Source: Gordonibacter massiliensis (ex Traore et al. 2017) (GTDB lineage: Bacteria; Actinomycetota; Coriobacteriia; Coriobacteriales; Eggerthellaceae). From it: DNA of 64,000 nt. Both the position numbers and the translations under genes were made by a program. Location: NCBI GenBank assembly GCA_900170005.1, contig LT827128.1:1116001-1180000 (forward strand), written 5' to 3'. The number at the start of each line of letters is the position of its first letter. Positions within the stretch are counted from its first letter, which is position 1. Below the pieces are notes generated by a model. The model did not search any database and was not told the origin of the DNA. It saw only the letters and a program-made list of their open reading frames with translations. Positions 48,020 through 55,009 of this stretch are shown here, in pieces.

Positions 48020-49327
48020 GTGCATCAGTTCAACATCGCGCTGGACCTCTACAGCGCCCTCTTATGCCTGGTACTGGGCATTTACGTGCTGGTCAGCGGG
48101 GACCGGCGCGATCGCGCGAACCTCTGCTTCGCCGGCATCTGCGCCTGCAACGCCGTCATGGCCCTGGGCGACATGGCCTCGTGGATGTTCGCCGCCCCGC
48201 TCGACGGCGTCGAGCACGCCGTGATGCTGGTCGGCACGTTCGCGTTCTACGTGGCGCCCGCTCCCCTGTTCATGTTCTTCACCAGCTACATCACGGCCTA
48301 CCTCGGCAAGCGCACGACCCTTCCCCACGACTACCTGCGCCTCTCCGTCGCGCTGTTCGCCCTCTACACGGCAGGCTGCGTCGTCTCCCTGTTCAACGGC
48401 ATGTTCTTCCGAGTCGACCCCGCGACCGGCTACGAGCGCGGGCAGTTGTTCTGGCTGGCGCAGGTGGTGCCCGTGATACTGCACTTGCGCAACGCCTGGA
48501 TAGTCGTGCACCATCGCGGCTGCCTCGAGCGCAAGGAGCTGCTGGGCTTCGCCAGCTACATCGCCCTGCCCATCGTGGCCGAGGTCGTGCAGGTGGCCTT
48601 CTACGGCATCGCGCTCATGAACACGGCCGTGGCGCTGGCCATCCTGCTGGTGTTCCTGAGCATCCAATCCGAGCGCAAAGCGCTTCTGGCCCAACGCGAG
48701 CGCGAGCTGGCGGAGGCGCGATCCGACATCATGCTGAGCCAGATCCAGCCGCACTTCCTGTACAACACGCTGGCAGCCATCCGCGAGCTGTGCGCGAGCG
48801 ACCCCGTCGAGGCGGCGCGCACGGTGACGGACTTCTCGTCGTTTCTGCGCGAGAACATGGCTTCGCTCACCAGCAAGCAGCCCATCCCCTTCGAACGCGA
48901 GCTACGGCACACGACAACCTACCTCAACCTGGAGCAACGCCGCTTCGGCGACCGGCTGCGGGTGGAGTTCGACATCGCGTCGCGCGACTTCGAACTGCCG
49001 CCGCTCGCCGTGCAGGCGCTGGTCGAGAACGCCGTGCGCCACGGGGTGTCGCCGCGCGAGAAAGGCGGATGCGTGCGCGTTTCGTCGCGCGACGACGGCG
49101 ACGAGCACGTGGTGGAGGTGCGCGACGACGGCATGGGGTTCGACTCGACCGCCGCGCCGGACGACGAGCGCATCCACGTGGGCATCCAGAACGTGCGCGT
49201 GCGGCTGGCGGAAGGCTGCGGGGGAACGCTCGACGTGCGCAGCGCGCCGGGCGAGGGCACGGTGGCCGTCATCCGCATCCCCCGCACGCCGCGGGAACCC
49301 GAGCATACCGACAGGAGGCATCCATGA
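48020..49327 (+). CDS. LytS/YehU-type sensor histidine kinase
   Basis: A 435-aa membrane kinase. About seven N-terminal helices (residues 5-220) are followed by a coiled segment and a His_kinase domain with the phospho-acceptor His in SQIQPHFLYNTLAA, the N box LVENAVRHG and the G box DDGMGFD. A GTG at 48020 with GGAGG 4 nt upstream is chosen; the preceding GTG touches the ribosome site. Its stop overlaps the response-regulator start (ATGA). Confidence 0.9.
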   Translation: MHQFNIALDLYSALLCLVLGIYVLVSGDRRDRANLCFAGICACNAVMALGDMASWMFAAPLDGVEHAVMLVGTFAFYVAPAPLFMFFTSYITAYLGKRTTLPHDYLRLSVALFALYTAGCVVSLFNGMFFRVDPATGYERGQLFWLAQVVPVILHLRNAWIVVHHRGCLERKELLGFASYIALPIVAEVVQVAFYGIALMNTAVALAILLVFLSIQSERKALLAQRERELAEARSDIMLSQIQPHFLYNTLAAIRELCASDPVEAARTVTDFSSFLRENMASLTSKQPIPFERELRHTTTYLNLEQRRFGDRLRVEFDIASRDFELPPLAVQALVENAVRHGVSPREKGGCVRVSSRDDGDEHVVEVRDDGMGFDSTAAPDDERIHVGIQNVRVRLAEGCGGTLDVRSAPGEGTVAVIRIPRTPREPEHTDRRHP

Positions 49328-50127
49328 ACGTCATCGCCATCGACGACGAGCCGCTCGCACTCAAGGACCTCGTTCGCACCCTGCACGGCGTGATGCCCGC
49401 ATGCGAACCGCTCACGTTCGCCACGCCGAGGGCGGCGCTCGAGCACGCGCGCCGCGAACCCGTGGACGTGGCGTTCCTCGACATCGAGATGCCGGGCATG
49501 AGCGGGCTCTCGCTGGCGAAGGAGCTCAAGGACCTGCACCCCGACCTGCACGTCGTGTTCGTGACGAGCTACAGCCAGTACGCGGTGGACGCGTTCGCGC
49601 TCCACGCAACCGGCTATCTGCTCAAGCCGGTTCATGCCGAGGACCTGGCGCGGGAGCTGACGTTCATCTACGAGCATCGTGCGAGCAACCCGCGCAAACG
49701 CGTGCGCGTTCAAACGTTCGGCGGCTTCGAGGTCTTCGTGGACGATGCGCCGCTCGCCTTCAAGCGATCGAAATCGAAGGAGCTGCTGGCGCTTTTGGTC
49801 GATCGCCACGGCGGCAGCGTGTCGGCGCGCGAGGCCTGCGCCCTTCTGTGGGAAGATGCCCCGCACAACGCGTCGCAGCGCAGTTACTACCAAACCATCG
49901 TCGCCGACCTGCGTTCCGCGCTCGCGAGCGCCCAGGCGGACAACGTGCTGGTGAAGGCGTGGAACAGCCTGGCGATCAACCCCGACGTCCTCGATTGCGA
50001 CAGCTACCGCTTCCTCGAGGGCGACCCCGCCGCGATCAACGCCTATCGCAACGACTACCTGCCCTCGTATTCGTGGGCCGAGTTCTCGGTGGGCGCCTTC
50101 CACAAAGGCGTGCGGCCGAGCGCCTGA
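49324..50127 (+). CDS. Response regulator with winged-helix output domain
   Basis: A 267-aa protein. The receiver domain (residues 1-115) has IDDEP, the phospho-acceptor Asp in VAFLDIEMPGMSG, TSYSQYA and a C-terminal KPV Lys. The output is not LytTR: residues about 125-220 (VQTFGGFEVFVDDAPLAFKRSKSKELLALL) fit an OmpR/SARP-like winged helix. A LytS-type kinase normally pairs with LytTR, so the combination is less common. Likely targets are the flanking genes that share the 17-nt motif. Confidence 0.9.
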   Translation: MNVIAIDDEPLALKDLVRTLHGVMPACEPLTFATPRAALEHARREPVDVAFLDIEMPGMSGLSLAKELKDLHPDLHVVFVTSYSQYAVDAFALHATGYLLKPVHAEDLARELTFIYEHRASNPRKRVRVQTFGGFEVFVDDAPLAFKRSKSKELLALLVDRHGGSVSAREACALLWEDAPHNASQRSYYQTIVADLRSALASAQADNVLVKAWNSLAINPDVLDCDSYRFLEGDPAAINAYRNDYLPSYSWAEFSVGAFHKGVRPSA

Positions 50128-50185
50128 CCCGTCTGCGCCCGGTTTTGAGCCATCGGGCAACTGTGGCCTTTCCTCACTGCCACGT

Positions 50186-50202
50186 GTTGCACTTTTGTTG
50201 TC
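50186..50202 (+). promoter_or_regulatory. Shared 17-nt promoter motif, copy 2
   Basis: Identical to 45719-45735 and placed 55 nt before the small membrane-protein ATG. The following bases (CCCCTTTCTGTATGGT) are also similar to copy 1. Confidence 0.6.
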
Positions 50203-50256
50203 CCCCTTTCTGTATGGTTGCGTCTGTCTATCAACCAACCAAGAAAGGAGACAACT

Positions 50257-50502
50257 ATGAGAGAGCTTTCAGGAGCGGCGAAGGCAGGGTACTTCCTCAT
50301 CGGTTTGTTCGGGAGCTTTCCCGGCGTGCTCTTCGCCTGGCTCATGGGAAAAGACGGATGGGGCTGGAGCGAGGGCGGAAAGATGTTCGCCTGGATCGGG
50401 TGCCTGTTCTTCGTCATCCTCTCCATCATCATGATGCTGACCGGCAGCTTGGTGGCCGTCTTGGCGCTGCTCACCGGCAACGGCACCGTGACTATATCCT
50501 AA
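50257..50502 (+). CDS. Small two-helix membrane protein in the kinase regulon
   Basis: An 81-aa protein with two hydrophobic segments (residues about 9-30 and 42-72) and a short Gly/Trp-rich loop (KDGWGWSEGGK). AAAGGAG lies about 6 nt before the ATG. No family recognised. The promoter motif shared with the surface-protein gene suggests both answer to the adjacent two-component system. Confidence 0.72.
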   Translation: MRELSGAAKAGYFLIGLFGSFPGVLFAWLMGKDGWGWSEGGKMFAWIGCLFFVILSIIMMLTGSLVAVLALLTGNGTVTIS

Positions 50503-50517
50503 ATCCTAAAAAGCCGC

Positions 50518-50537
50518 CGGCGCGGATTCCCGCGCCG
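50518..50537 (+). terminator. Terminator hairpin of the small membrane-protein gene
   Basis: CGGCGCGG-ATTC-CCGCGCCG, 15 nt after the stop. No T-run. Confidence 0.65.
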
Positions 50538-50552
50538 CGGCCGTCAGCGACC

Positions 50553-50602
50553 GGTTCGCGAGCGACCAAAGCGCGGTCCATCGGCTTGCCCGCTCGCGAA
50601 CC
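50553..50602. terminator. Inverted repeat between convergent genes
   Basis: GGTTCGCGAGCG (50553-50564) and CGCTCGCGAACC (50591-50602) are perfect 12-bp arms just past the stop of the LuxR gene on the minus strand, so it may end both convergent transcripts. Confidence 0.55.
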
Positions 50603-50616
50603 GCTTCCTGCCGACC

Positions 50617-52122
50617 CTACGCCGGGAGCACCGGGGAATCGGCATCTTCAACGTAGGCTTCCACGAAGTCGATGACCTTCTGCTGGGTGTGGATGTCCAG
50701 CTTGGTGTACACGTGGTACATGTGGGTTTTCACCGTGTACGGAGACAGGACCAGCTTGTCGCGGATATAGGCCGCGTTCCTTCCCTTGGCCATGAGGGAG
50801 AGAACCTCCGTCTCGCGGGCGGACAGCCCGAACCGGCGGGCGATGAGCGCGATGCGGCGTTGGAACGCCTCGTCCTCGCTCGGCCTATCCGCCGCAGCCG
50901 GCTTCCCCCCAGCCTGTTCGGCAGCTTGCGGGCCCTCCGCTTTCAGGTGGTGGTTGTCGACCGGGAAGAACACCATCACCACCAGCACCAGCACGATCAC
51001 CATGGCGAGGAACAGCAGCGTGAACTCTCCGGCACCGACGCCGTACAGAACCGTGAAGCCCGCCGCCAGGGCCCATCCTGCCGCGAAACCGGACGCGGCG
51101 AAGATGACCCTCTGAGGAAGCTGGCGGAACACCGGCACGTCGTATTCCAGCATGCCCTTCTTGACCATGTGCTCGTAGTTCACGGACAGGAACGCCGCCC
51201 ATGATGCGACGACGCAGCAGGCGCAAACCGGTTTCACCCCTTCGGGCACGAAGGGGTACACGACGCAGGTGACTACGTCCGCCGCCAGAAGCAGGCGCTG
51301 AAACACCACGATGTTGGTCTTCACGCCCAGGCAATCGAACACCAGAACCAGCAACGCGCCCGCCATCGCGCTGGCCAAGCCGAGGAACAAGACGAGCATC
51401 TCCTCGTTCGCCAGCACGCAGAAGCCCAGGCCGAACACCATGTTGAACGTGACGAGCGACGGCTCGATCTCGCGCACGTTCTGACGCGTCCACGTGTCGA
51501 CGGGCGGATGGCTTGCCCGGGGGCGGCTCTTCACCTCGTCGCGCGAGGCGACGAAGTGCAGCAACCCGACGGAAGCCAACCCGAAAACGGCGCTGAAGGC
51601 CGCTTGGGCGGCAAGGGGCAAGAAGGTGACCGACGCGAACAGCGCGCATCCGCTCAAAACGCCGAGGGAGTAGAACCACGCCAGGCGCTCGCAGCGGAAA
51701 AGCGAGGGCGCATCGAGCCAGCCGTTGGTGACGAAGGCGGCGCCGACGCCCGCCAGGAAGCAGGCCGCGGCCTGGATCGGAGCAGAGGGGATCGTGCCGC
51801 ATGCGACGCAGAGCGCCGTCGCCGGGACGAGCGCCAGGCACGCCGCGTCGAACAAAAGGACGGCGGGGCGATACGGGCTGAAGCGCGGGCTTTTGGCCAG
51901 CATCCACTGACCGGCATAGCCCGCCGCAAGCCCCAGGAACGCGAACAGCTGGACGACGCCGCGCAACCCGGCGTCCCCTTCCCTTCCAGCCGCTTCGAAC
52001 GAAACGGGCACGAGCCAATAGAAGGCGCAGAACATCCACGCGAAGAAAAGCCCGCATCCGCAAAGAGCGAGGAGTTCCAAGGAGCTGATCTGCTGTTTCG
52101 AAACAGTCACATCGCCGCGCAC
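50617..52122 (-). CDS. Membrane-bound LuxR-type regulator of the second molybdoenzyme cluster
   Basis: A 501-aa protein with about twelve hydrophobic helices and a C-terminal LuxR domain (FGLSARETEVLSLMAKGRNA, LVLSPYTVKTHMYHVYTKLDIHT). It has the same architecture as the regulator at 44143-45648 but is clearly divergent. A GTG at 52122 is chosen because GGGAGG lies 7 nt upstream; a TTG two codons earlier is too close. It stands at the downstream end of the transporter and molybdoenzyme genes, all on one strand. Confidence 0.87.
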   Translation of the reverse strand: MRGDVTVSKQQISSLELLALCGCGLFFAWMFCAFYWLVPVSFEAAGREGDAGLRGVVQLFAFLGLAAGYAGQWMLAKSPRFSPYRPAVLLFDAACLALVPATALCVACGTIPSAPIQAAACFLAGVGAAFVTNGWLDAPSLFRCERLAWFYSLGVLSGCALFASVTFLPLAAQAAFSAVFGLASVGLLHFVASRDEVKSRPRASHPPVDTWTRQNVREIEPSLVTFNMVFGLGFCVLANEEMLVLFLGLASAMAGALLVLVFDCLGVKTNIVVFQRLLLAADVVTCVVYPFVPEGVKPVCACCVVASWAAFLSVNYEHMVKKGMLEYDVPVFRQLPQRVIFAASGFAAGWALAAGFTVLYGVGAGEFTLLFLAMVIVLVLVVMVFFPVDNHHLKAEGPQAAEQAGGKPAAADRPSEDEAFQRRIALIARRFGLSARETEVLSLMAKGRNAAYIRDKLVLSPYTVKTHMYHVYTKLDIHTQQKVIDFVEAYVEDADSPVLPA

Positions 52123-52357
52123 GTCCAACCCTCCCGTAGCAAGAGCATTCGCGACCGCGATTCGAACCCCCGGCTTGCCCCCTCGAGGGATCTCGTCAAA
52201 ACAAATACCGCGGCGTTCGAAGCGAACAAGCTGATTCTACTACAGAAGAGACCGTCCACGTTCCGTCTATTTCAAAGAACTCCCTGCTTATGCACGAGAA
52301 AGCAAGGAAATCGGAGGGGCTTTGCCGGCGGCGTCCCGCCTCCCGAAGGCGATAGCC

Positions 52358-52383
52358 GGGGGGCGCGGTCGCCCGCGCCCCCC
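52358..52383 (-). terminator. Terminator hairpin of the molybdoenzyme cluster
   Basis: GGGGGGCGCG (52358-52367) pairs with CGCGCCCCCC (52374-52383), 16 nt past the MFS stop. It separates that operon from the LuxR gene. Confidence 0.7.
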
Positions 52384-52399
52384 TACCTTGCGCGCCGCT

Positions 52400-53836
52400 T
52401 CAAGCGCGGGCGCCATCTCCTTCAAAAGCTTCGACGTCATCCGAAGGCGCACCGCGCCCTTCGTCCTCGTCGAACACCGGCGGCTTCGTGGCCACGTAGA
52501 CGATCCAGCAAACCAGGCCGCACACCGCCGTGACCGCGCACAGCGGCGCCACGTTCGTCCACACCTGGGCCTCGCCGATGACGTAGCCCACGACCGGCGT
52601 GCACAGCAGGTTCGAGATGCCCTGGAAGAAGATGATGATGGCCATGCCGATGGGCATGGTGACGCGCTTGGGCATGGTCACGGGCACCATCGACCACACC
52701 ACCCCGCTCGTCCAGCCGCTCTCCAGACCCAGGAGCACCAGGTAATAGGGCAGGTACTCGTAGGGAATCAAGAAGGCGCCGATGTAGAAGAACGCGCACA
52801 GCGCCGCTATGATCACCATGACGTTGCGCGACTTGATGGTCTGGAACTTCCCCAGCAGAAACGCCGTCACCAGCGCCATGGGGATGGAGGCCGCGAAGCC
52901 GAGCGAGGCCATCGAGCCTCCCGCGACCCCGGCCTGCGCCTGGGCCGCCGCCATGTCCATCCCGCCCGCCACCATCTTGCTCAATTCGATCTCCTGCACG
53001 TAGCTGGGCACCCACGTGAGCACCGAGAGCGACGTGAACATGAGGAAGCAGAAGCCCAGGCCGAACAGCCACATGCGCTTGACCTTGAACCCTTCCAAGA
53101 GGATGGAGGCCGGGCGATGGGCGGGCCGGCCCGTCTCGCGCTCCTTCTTCGCGGCGATGCCGCGCCCTGCGTGGGGCACGCTCACGAACAGCGCGAACAC
53201 CACGAACGCCACGAGGGCGAGCACGTCGGAGAACCACCACCACGCGTGCCAGTTGTGCGGGTCTCCCGTGAGGGCCAGGGCCACGGGCACGCCGATGTTG
53301 TAGGCCAGCGTCGAGCCCACGACGTACCAGAGGTTCCAGATGCCCATGGGAAGGCCGGCCTTCTCGCGGGGGAAGTACATGGAGATGACGGTGGTGGCCA
53401 CCACGCCCATCATGGCCACGCCGATGCCCTCCAGCAAACGGCCGACGATGAGCTGGGCGAAGGAGGTCGCGGGCGCGCCGACCGCGCACCCGACCACCAT
53501 GAAGGCCAGCCCGAACAGGCCTATGCGCTTCGGGCCGAAGCGGTTGAGCAGGAACGCCGACGGGAAGGCGGTGACGATGCCGGCGACGGCGATGACCGAC
53601 ATGAGCCAGCCGGTGGTGCCGGGGTCGGTGTGGAAGTCGTTCATGAGCGCGCCCATGAACGTGGGAACCTTGAACTGGTTCATGATGACGATGATGCCGC
53701 AGAACAGCATGGCGAACAGCACGATCCAGCCCTTGCGCTGGAGGCTCCGCGCCTCGTCGGACGCGGGCGGCCGCCCACTCGGGCCGGTATCGGCAGGATC
53801 GGGTGTTTTAAGGGTGCTCGAATCGGTATTGCTCAT
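52400..53836 (-). CDS. MFS transporter of the second molybdoenzyme cluster
   Basis: A 478-aa permease with about twelve helices. The loop LNRFGPKRIGL after helix 2 and SMYFPREKAGLPMGIWN are typical of anion or organic-acid symporters. The N-terminal 30 residues are soluble. It probably imports the substrate or exports the product of the adjacent molybdoenzyme. The start ATG lies 72 bp after the small Cys-rich gene. Confidence 0.85.
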   Translation of the reverse strand: MSNTDSSTLKTPDPADTGPSGRPPASDEARSLQRKGWIVLFAMLFCGIIVIMNQFKVPTFMGALMNDFHTDPGTTGWLMSVIAVAGIVTAFPSAFLLNRFGPKRIGLFGLAFMVVGCAVGAPATSFAQLIVGRLLEGIGVAMMGVVATTVISMYFPREKAGLPMGIWNLWYVVGSTLAYNIGVPVALALTGDPHNWHAWWWFSDVLALVAFVVFALFVSVPHAGRGIAAKKERETGRPAHRPASILLEGFKVKRMWLFGLGFCFLMFTSLSVLTWVPSYVQEIELSKMVAGGMDMAAAQAQAGVAGGSMASLGFAASIPMALVTAFLLGKFQTIKSRNVMVIIAALCAFFYIGAFLIPYEYLPYYLVLLGLESGWTSGVVWSMVPVTMPKRVTMPIGMAIIIFFQGISNLLCTPVVGYVIGEAQVWTNVAPLCAVTAVCGLVCWIVYVATKPPVFDEDEGRGAPSDDVEAFEGDGARA

Positions 53837-53908
53837 AACGGATCCTTTCTCCTCGCACGGTGCGGGGATACAGGCGGATTTGCCGGATGCGAATGCGAGG
53901 GAACGGCA

Positions 53909-54265
53909 TCACGCACCGGGCGGCACTTGGCGCACTTCCCATTTCATCGGATCGCACGGCGGGGTTCCGCAGCCGCAGCCGCAGCGAACCGTTTGAGCCA
54001 CCACCTTGTCCCAGTAATTGCGATCCGTCTGATAGACCAGCTGAATCTCGTCGAGCGTTCCCGTGATGGTGTGCCACCATTCCATGCTCGGACCGTAATG
54101 GCTGAACCTGCCGTCGGTGGCAGGCTGGTTGCACACGGTGCAGTAGATCTCGACCGCGCCCTCCCCTTCGGGCTTGGGCCTCGCCGAATGCCTCAGCGCT
54201 TGCGCTTGGTCCGGCGGAACGGACGGGGCGGGTACGATCACCCCAACATCCTCCTTGCTGATCAT
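53909..54265 (-). CDS. Small Cys-rich protein of the second molybdoenzyme cluster
   Basis: A 118-aa protein. It has CTVCNQPATDGRF in the middle and RCGCGCGTPPCD near the C-terminus, two Cys groups that could bind zinc or an iron-sulfur cluster. No signal or membrane segment. The ATG at 54265 overlaps the zinc-ribbon stop by 4 nt and has AAAGGAG 10 nt upstream. I do not recognise the family; maturation or electron transfer for the molybdoenzyme is a guess. Confidence 0.68.
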   Translation of the reverse strand: MISKEDVGVIVPAPSVPPDQAQALRHSARPKPEGEGAVEIYCTVCNQPATDGRFSHYGPSMEWWHTITGTLDEIQLVYQTDRNYWDKVVAQTVRCGCGCGTPPCDPMKWEVRQVPPGA

Positions 54266-54489
54266 GTCGATCGATCTCCTTTCCGAGAACTCCCCTTGGG
54301 CAGGAACGGAAGCGCCATCTTGGCGCCGGGGGCCTGCGGGATGGCCGCGCCGCAGCGTTCGCACCGAAGCGCGTCGGCGTCGTTCTCGAAACCGCAGCGA
54401 ACGCACCGGCCGAGGACGTTCAGGGGGCGAGGAGCCACCTTCCCGCATCTGCCGCACTGCACGCACACCCTGGTATAGCCTCCGCACAC
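54262..54489 (-). CDS. Small double zinc-ribbon protein
   Basis: A 75-aa protein with CVQCGRCGK, CVRCGF and CERCGA, that is at least two rubredoxin-like or zinc-ribbon knuckles. A GTG start at 54489 has GGGG 7 nt upstream. It overlaps the next gene by 4 nt. Function unknown; its place between the ferredoxin and the Cys-rich gene links it to the molybdoenzyme. Confidence 0.7.
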   Translation of the reverse strand: MCGGYTRVCVQCGRCGKVAPRPLNVLGRCVRCGFENDADALRCERCGAAIPQAPGAKMALPFLPKGSSRKGDRST

Positions 54490-54553
54490 GAGCGCACCCC
54501 GTCCCTTTCAATCGAGAACAGAAGGGATATCAAAAGCATCGTCGGAGCGTTTC

Positions 54554-54584
54554 CGTAGGGCAAGGGCAGAGCCCTTGCCCTACG
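54554..54584. repeat. Perfect 14-bp hairpin repeat, family C copy 1
   Basis: CGTAGGGCAAGGGC and GCCCTTGCCCTACG around AGA. The left arm recurs at 57777-57790. It lies between the ferredoxin and zinc-ribbon genes and may lower expression of the downstream genes. Confidence 0.7.
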
Positions 54585-54647
54585 ATACGATGCCGAGAAC
54601 GCGCCTTTCGACAGCCTTGATACCCCTCCCTGCCAACGAGCCGTATC

Positions 54648-55007
54648 CTAGTCGGTGCAACCGGCCTTGGGCACGAACAGGACGTGCTTCGTCTTGGCCG
54701 AGGCGATCTTCGCCGCCAGCTCGTCAACCGCGCCGTACTCGATGACCAGCGCCTGGCAGTGCTTCGCGCACGTCGGCTTCTGACCCTTCTCCAAACGACC
54801 GGCGCACAGATCGCACTCGTCGGTGGGGATGGGCACCATGTCGTTTTGCCAGCGCTTGCCGTCGATCTTCCACGGACCGGTGCAGGACAGCTTGATGCCG
54901 AAGCGGCCGAGCGGTATGCCGTGCTCTACCGAGCAGGCCATCTCGCACGCACGGCATCCCGTGCAGTATTCGTAGTTGATCAGAAGCCCGCATGCCTTCT
55001 CAGCCAT
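54648..55007 (-). CDS. Ferredoxin-like small subunit of the second molybdoenzyme
   Basis: A 119-aa iron-sulfur protein. CTGCRACEMAC near the N-terminus and CDLCAGRLEKGQKPTCAKHC near the middle give ligands for two [4Fe-4S] clusters; the two groups typical of longer four-cluster subunits are absent. It begins 2 nt after the catalytic gene. It should carry electrons to the molybdenum subunit. Confidence 0.9.
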   Translation of the reverse strand: MAEKACGLLINYEYCTGCRACEMACSVEHGIPLGRFGIKLSCTGPWKIDGKRWQNDMVPIPTDECDLCAGRLEKGQKPTCAKHCQALVIEYGAVDELAAKIASAKTKHVLFVPKAGCTD

Positions 55008-55009
55008 CG

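Noticed and set aside
52140-52200. tRNA-like T-loop on the minus strand (GGGTTCGAATC)
   Set aside because: The flanking bases do not form a 5-bp T-stem, and no acceptor, D or anticodon arms can be built around it.
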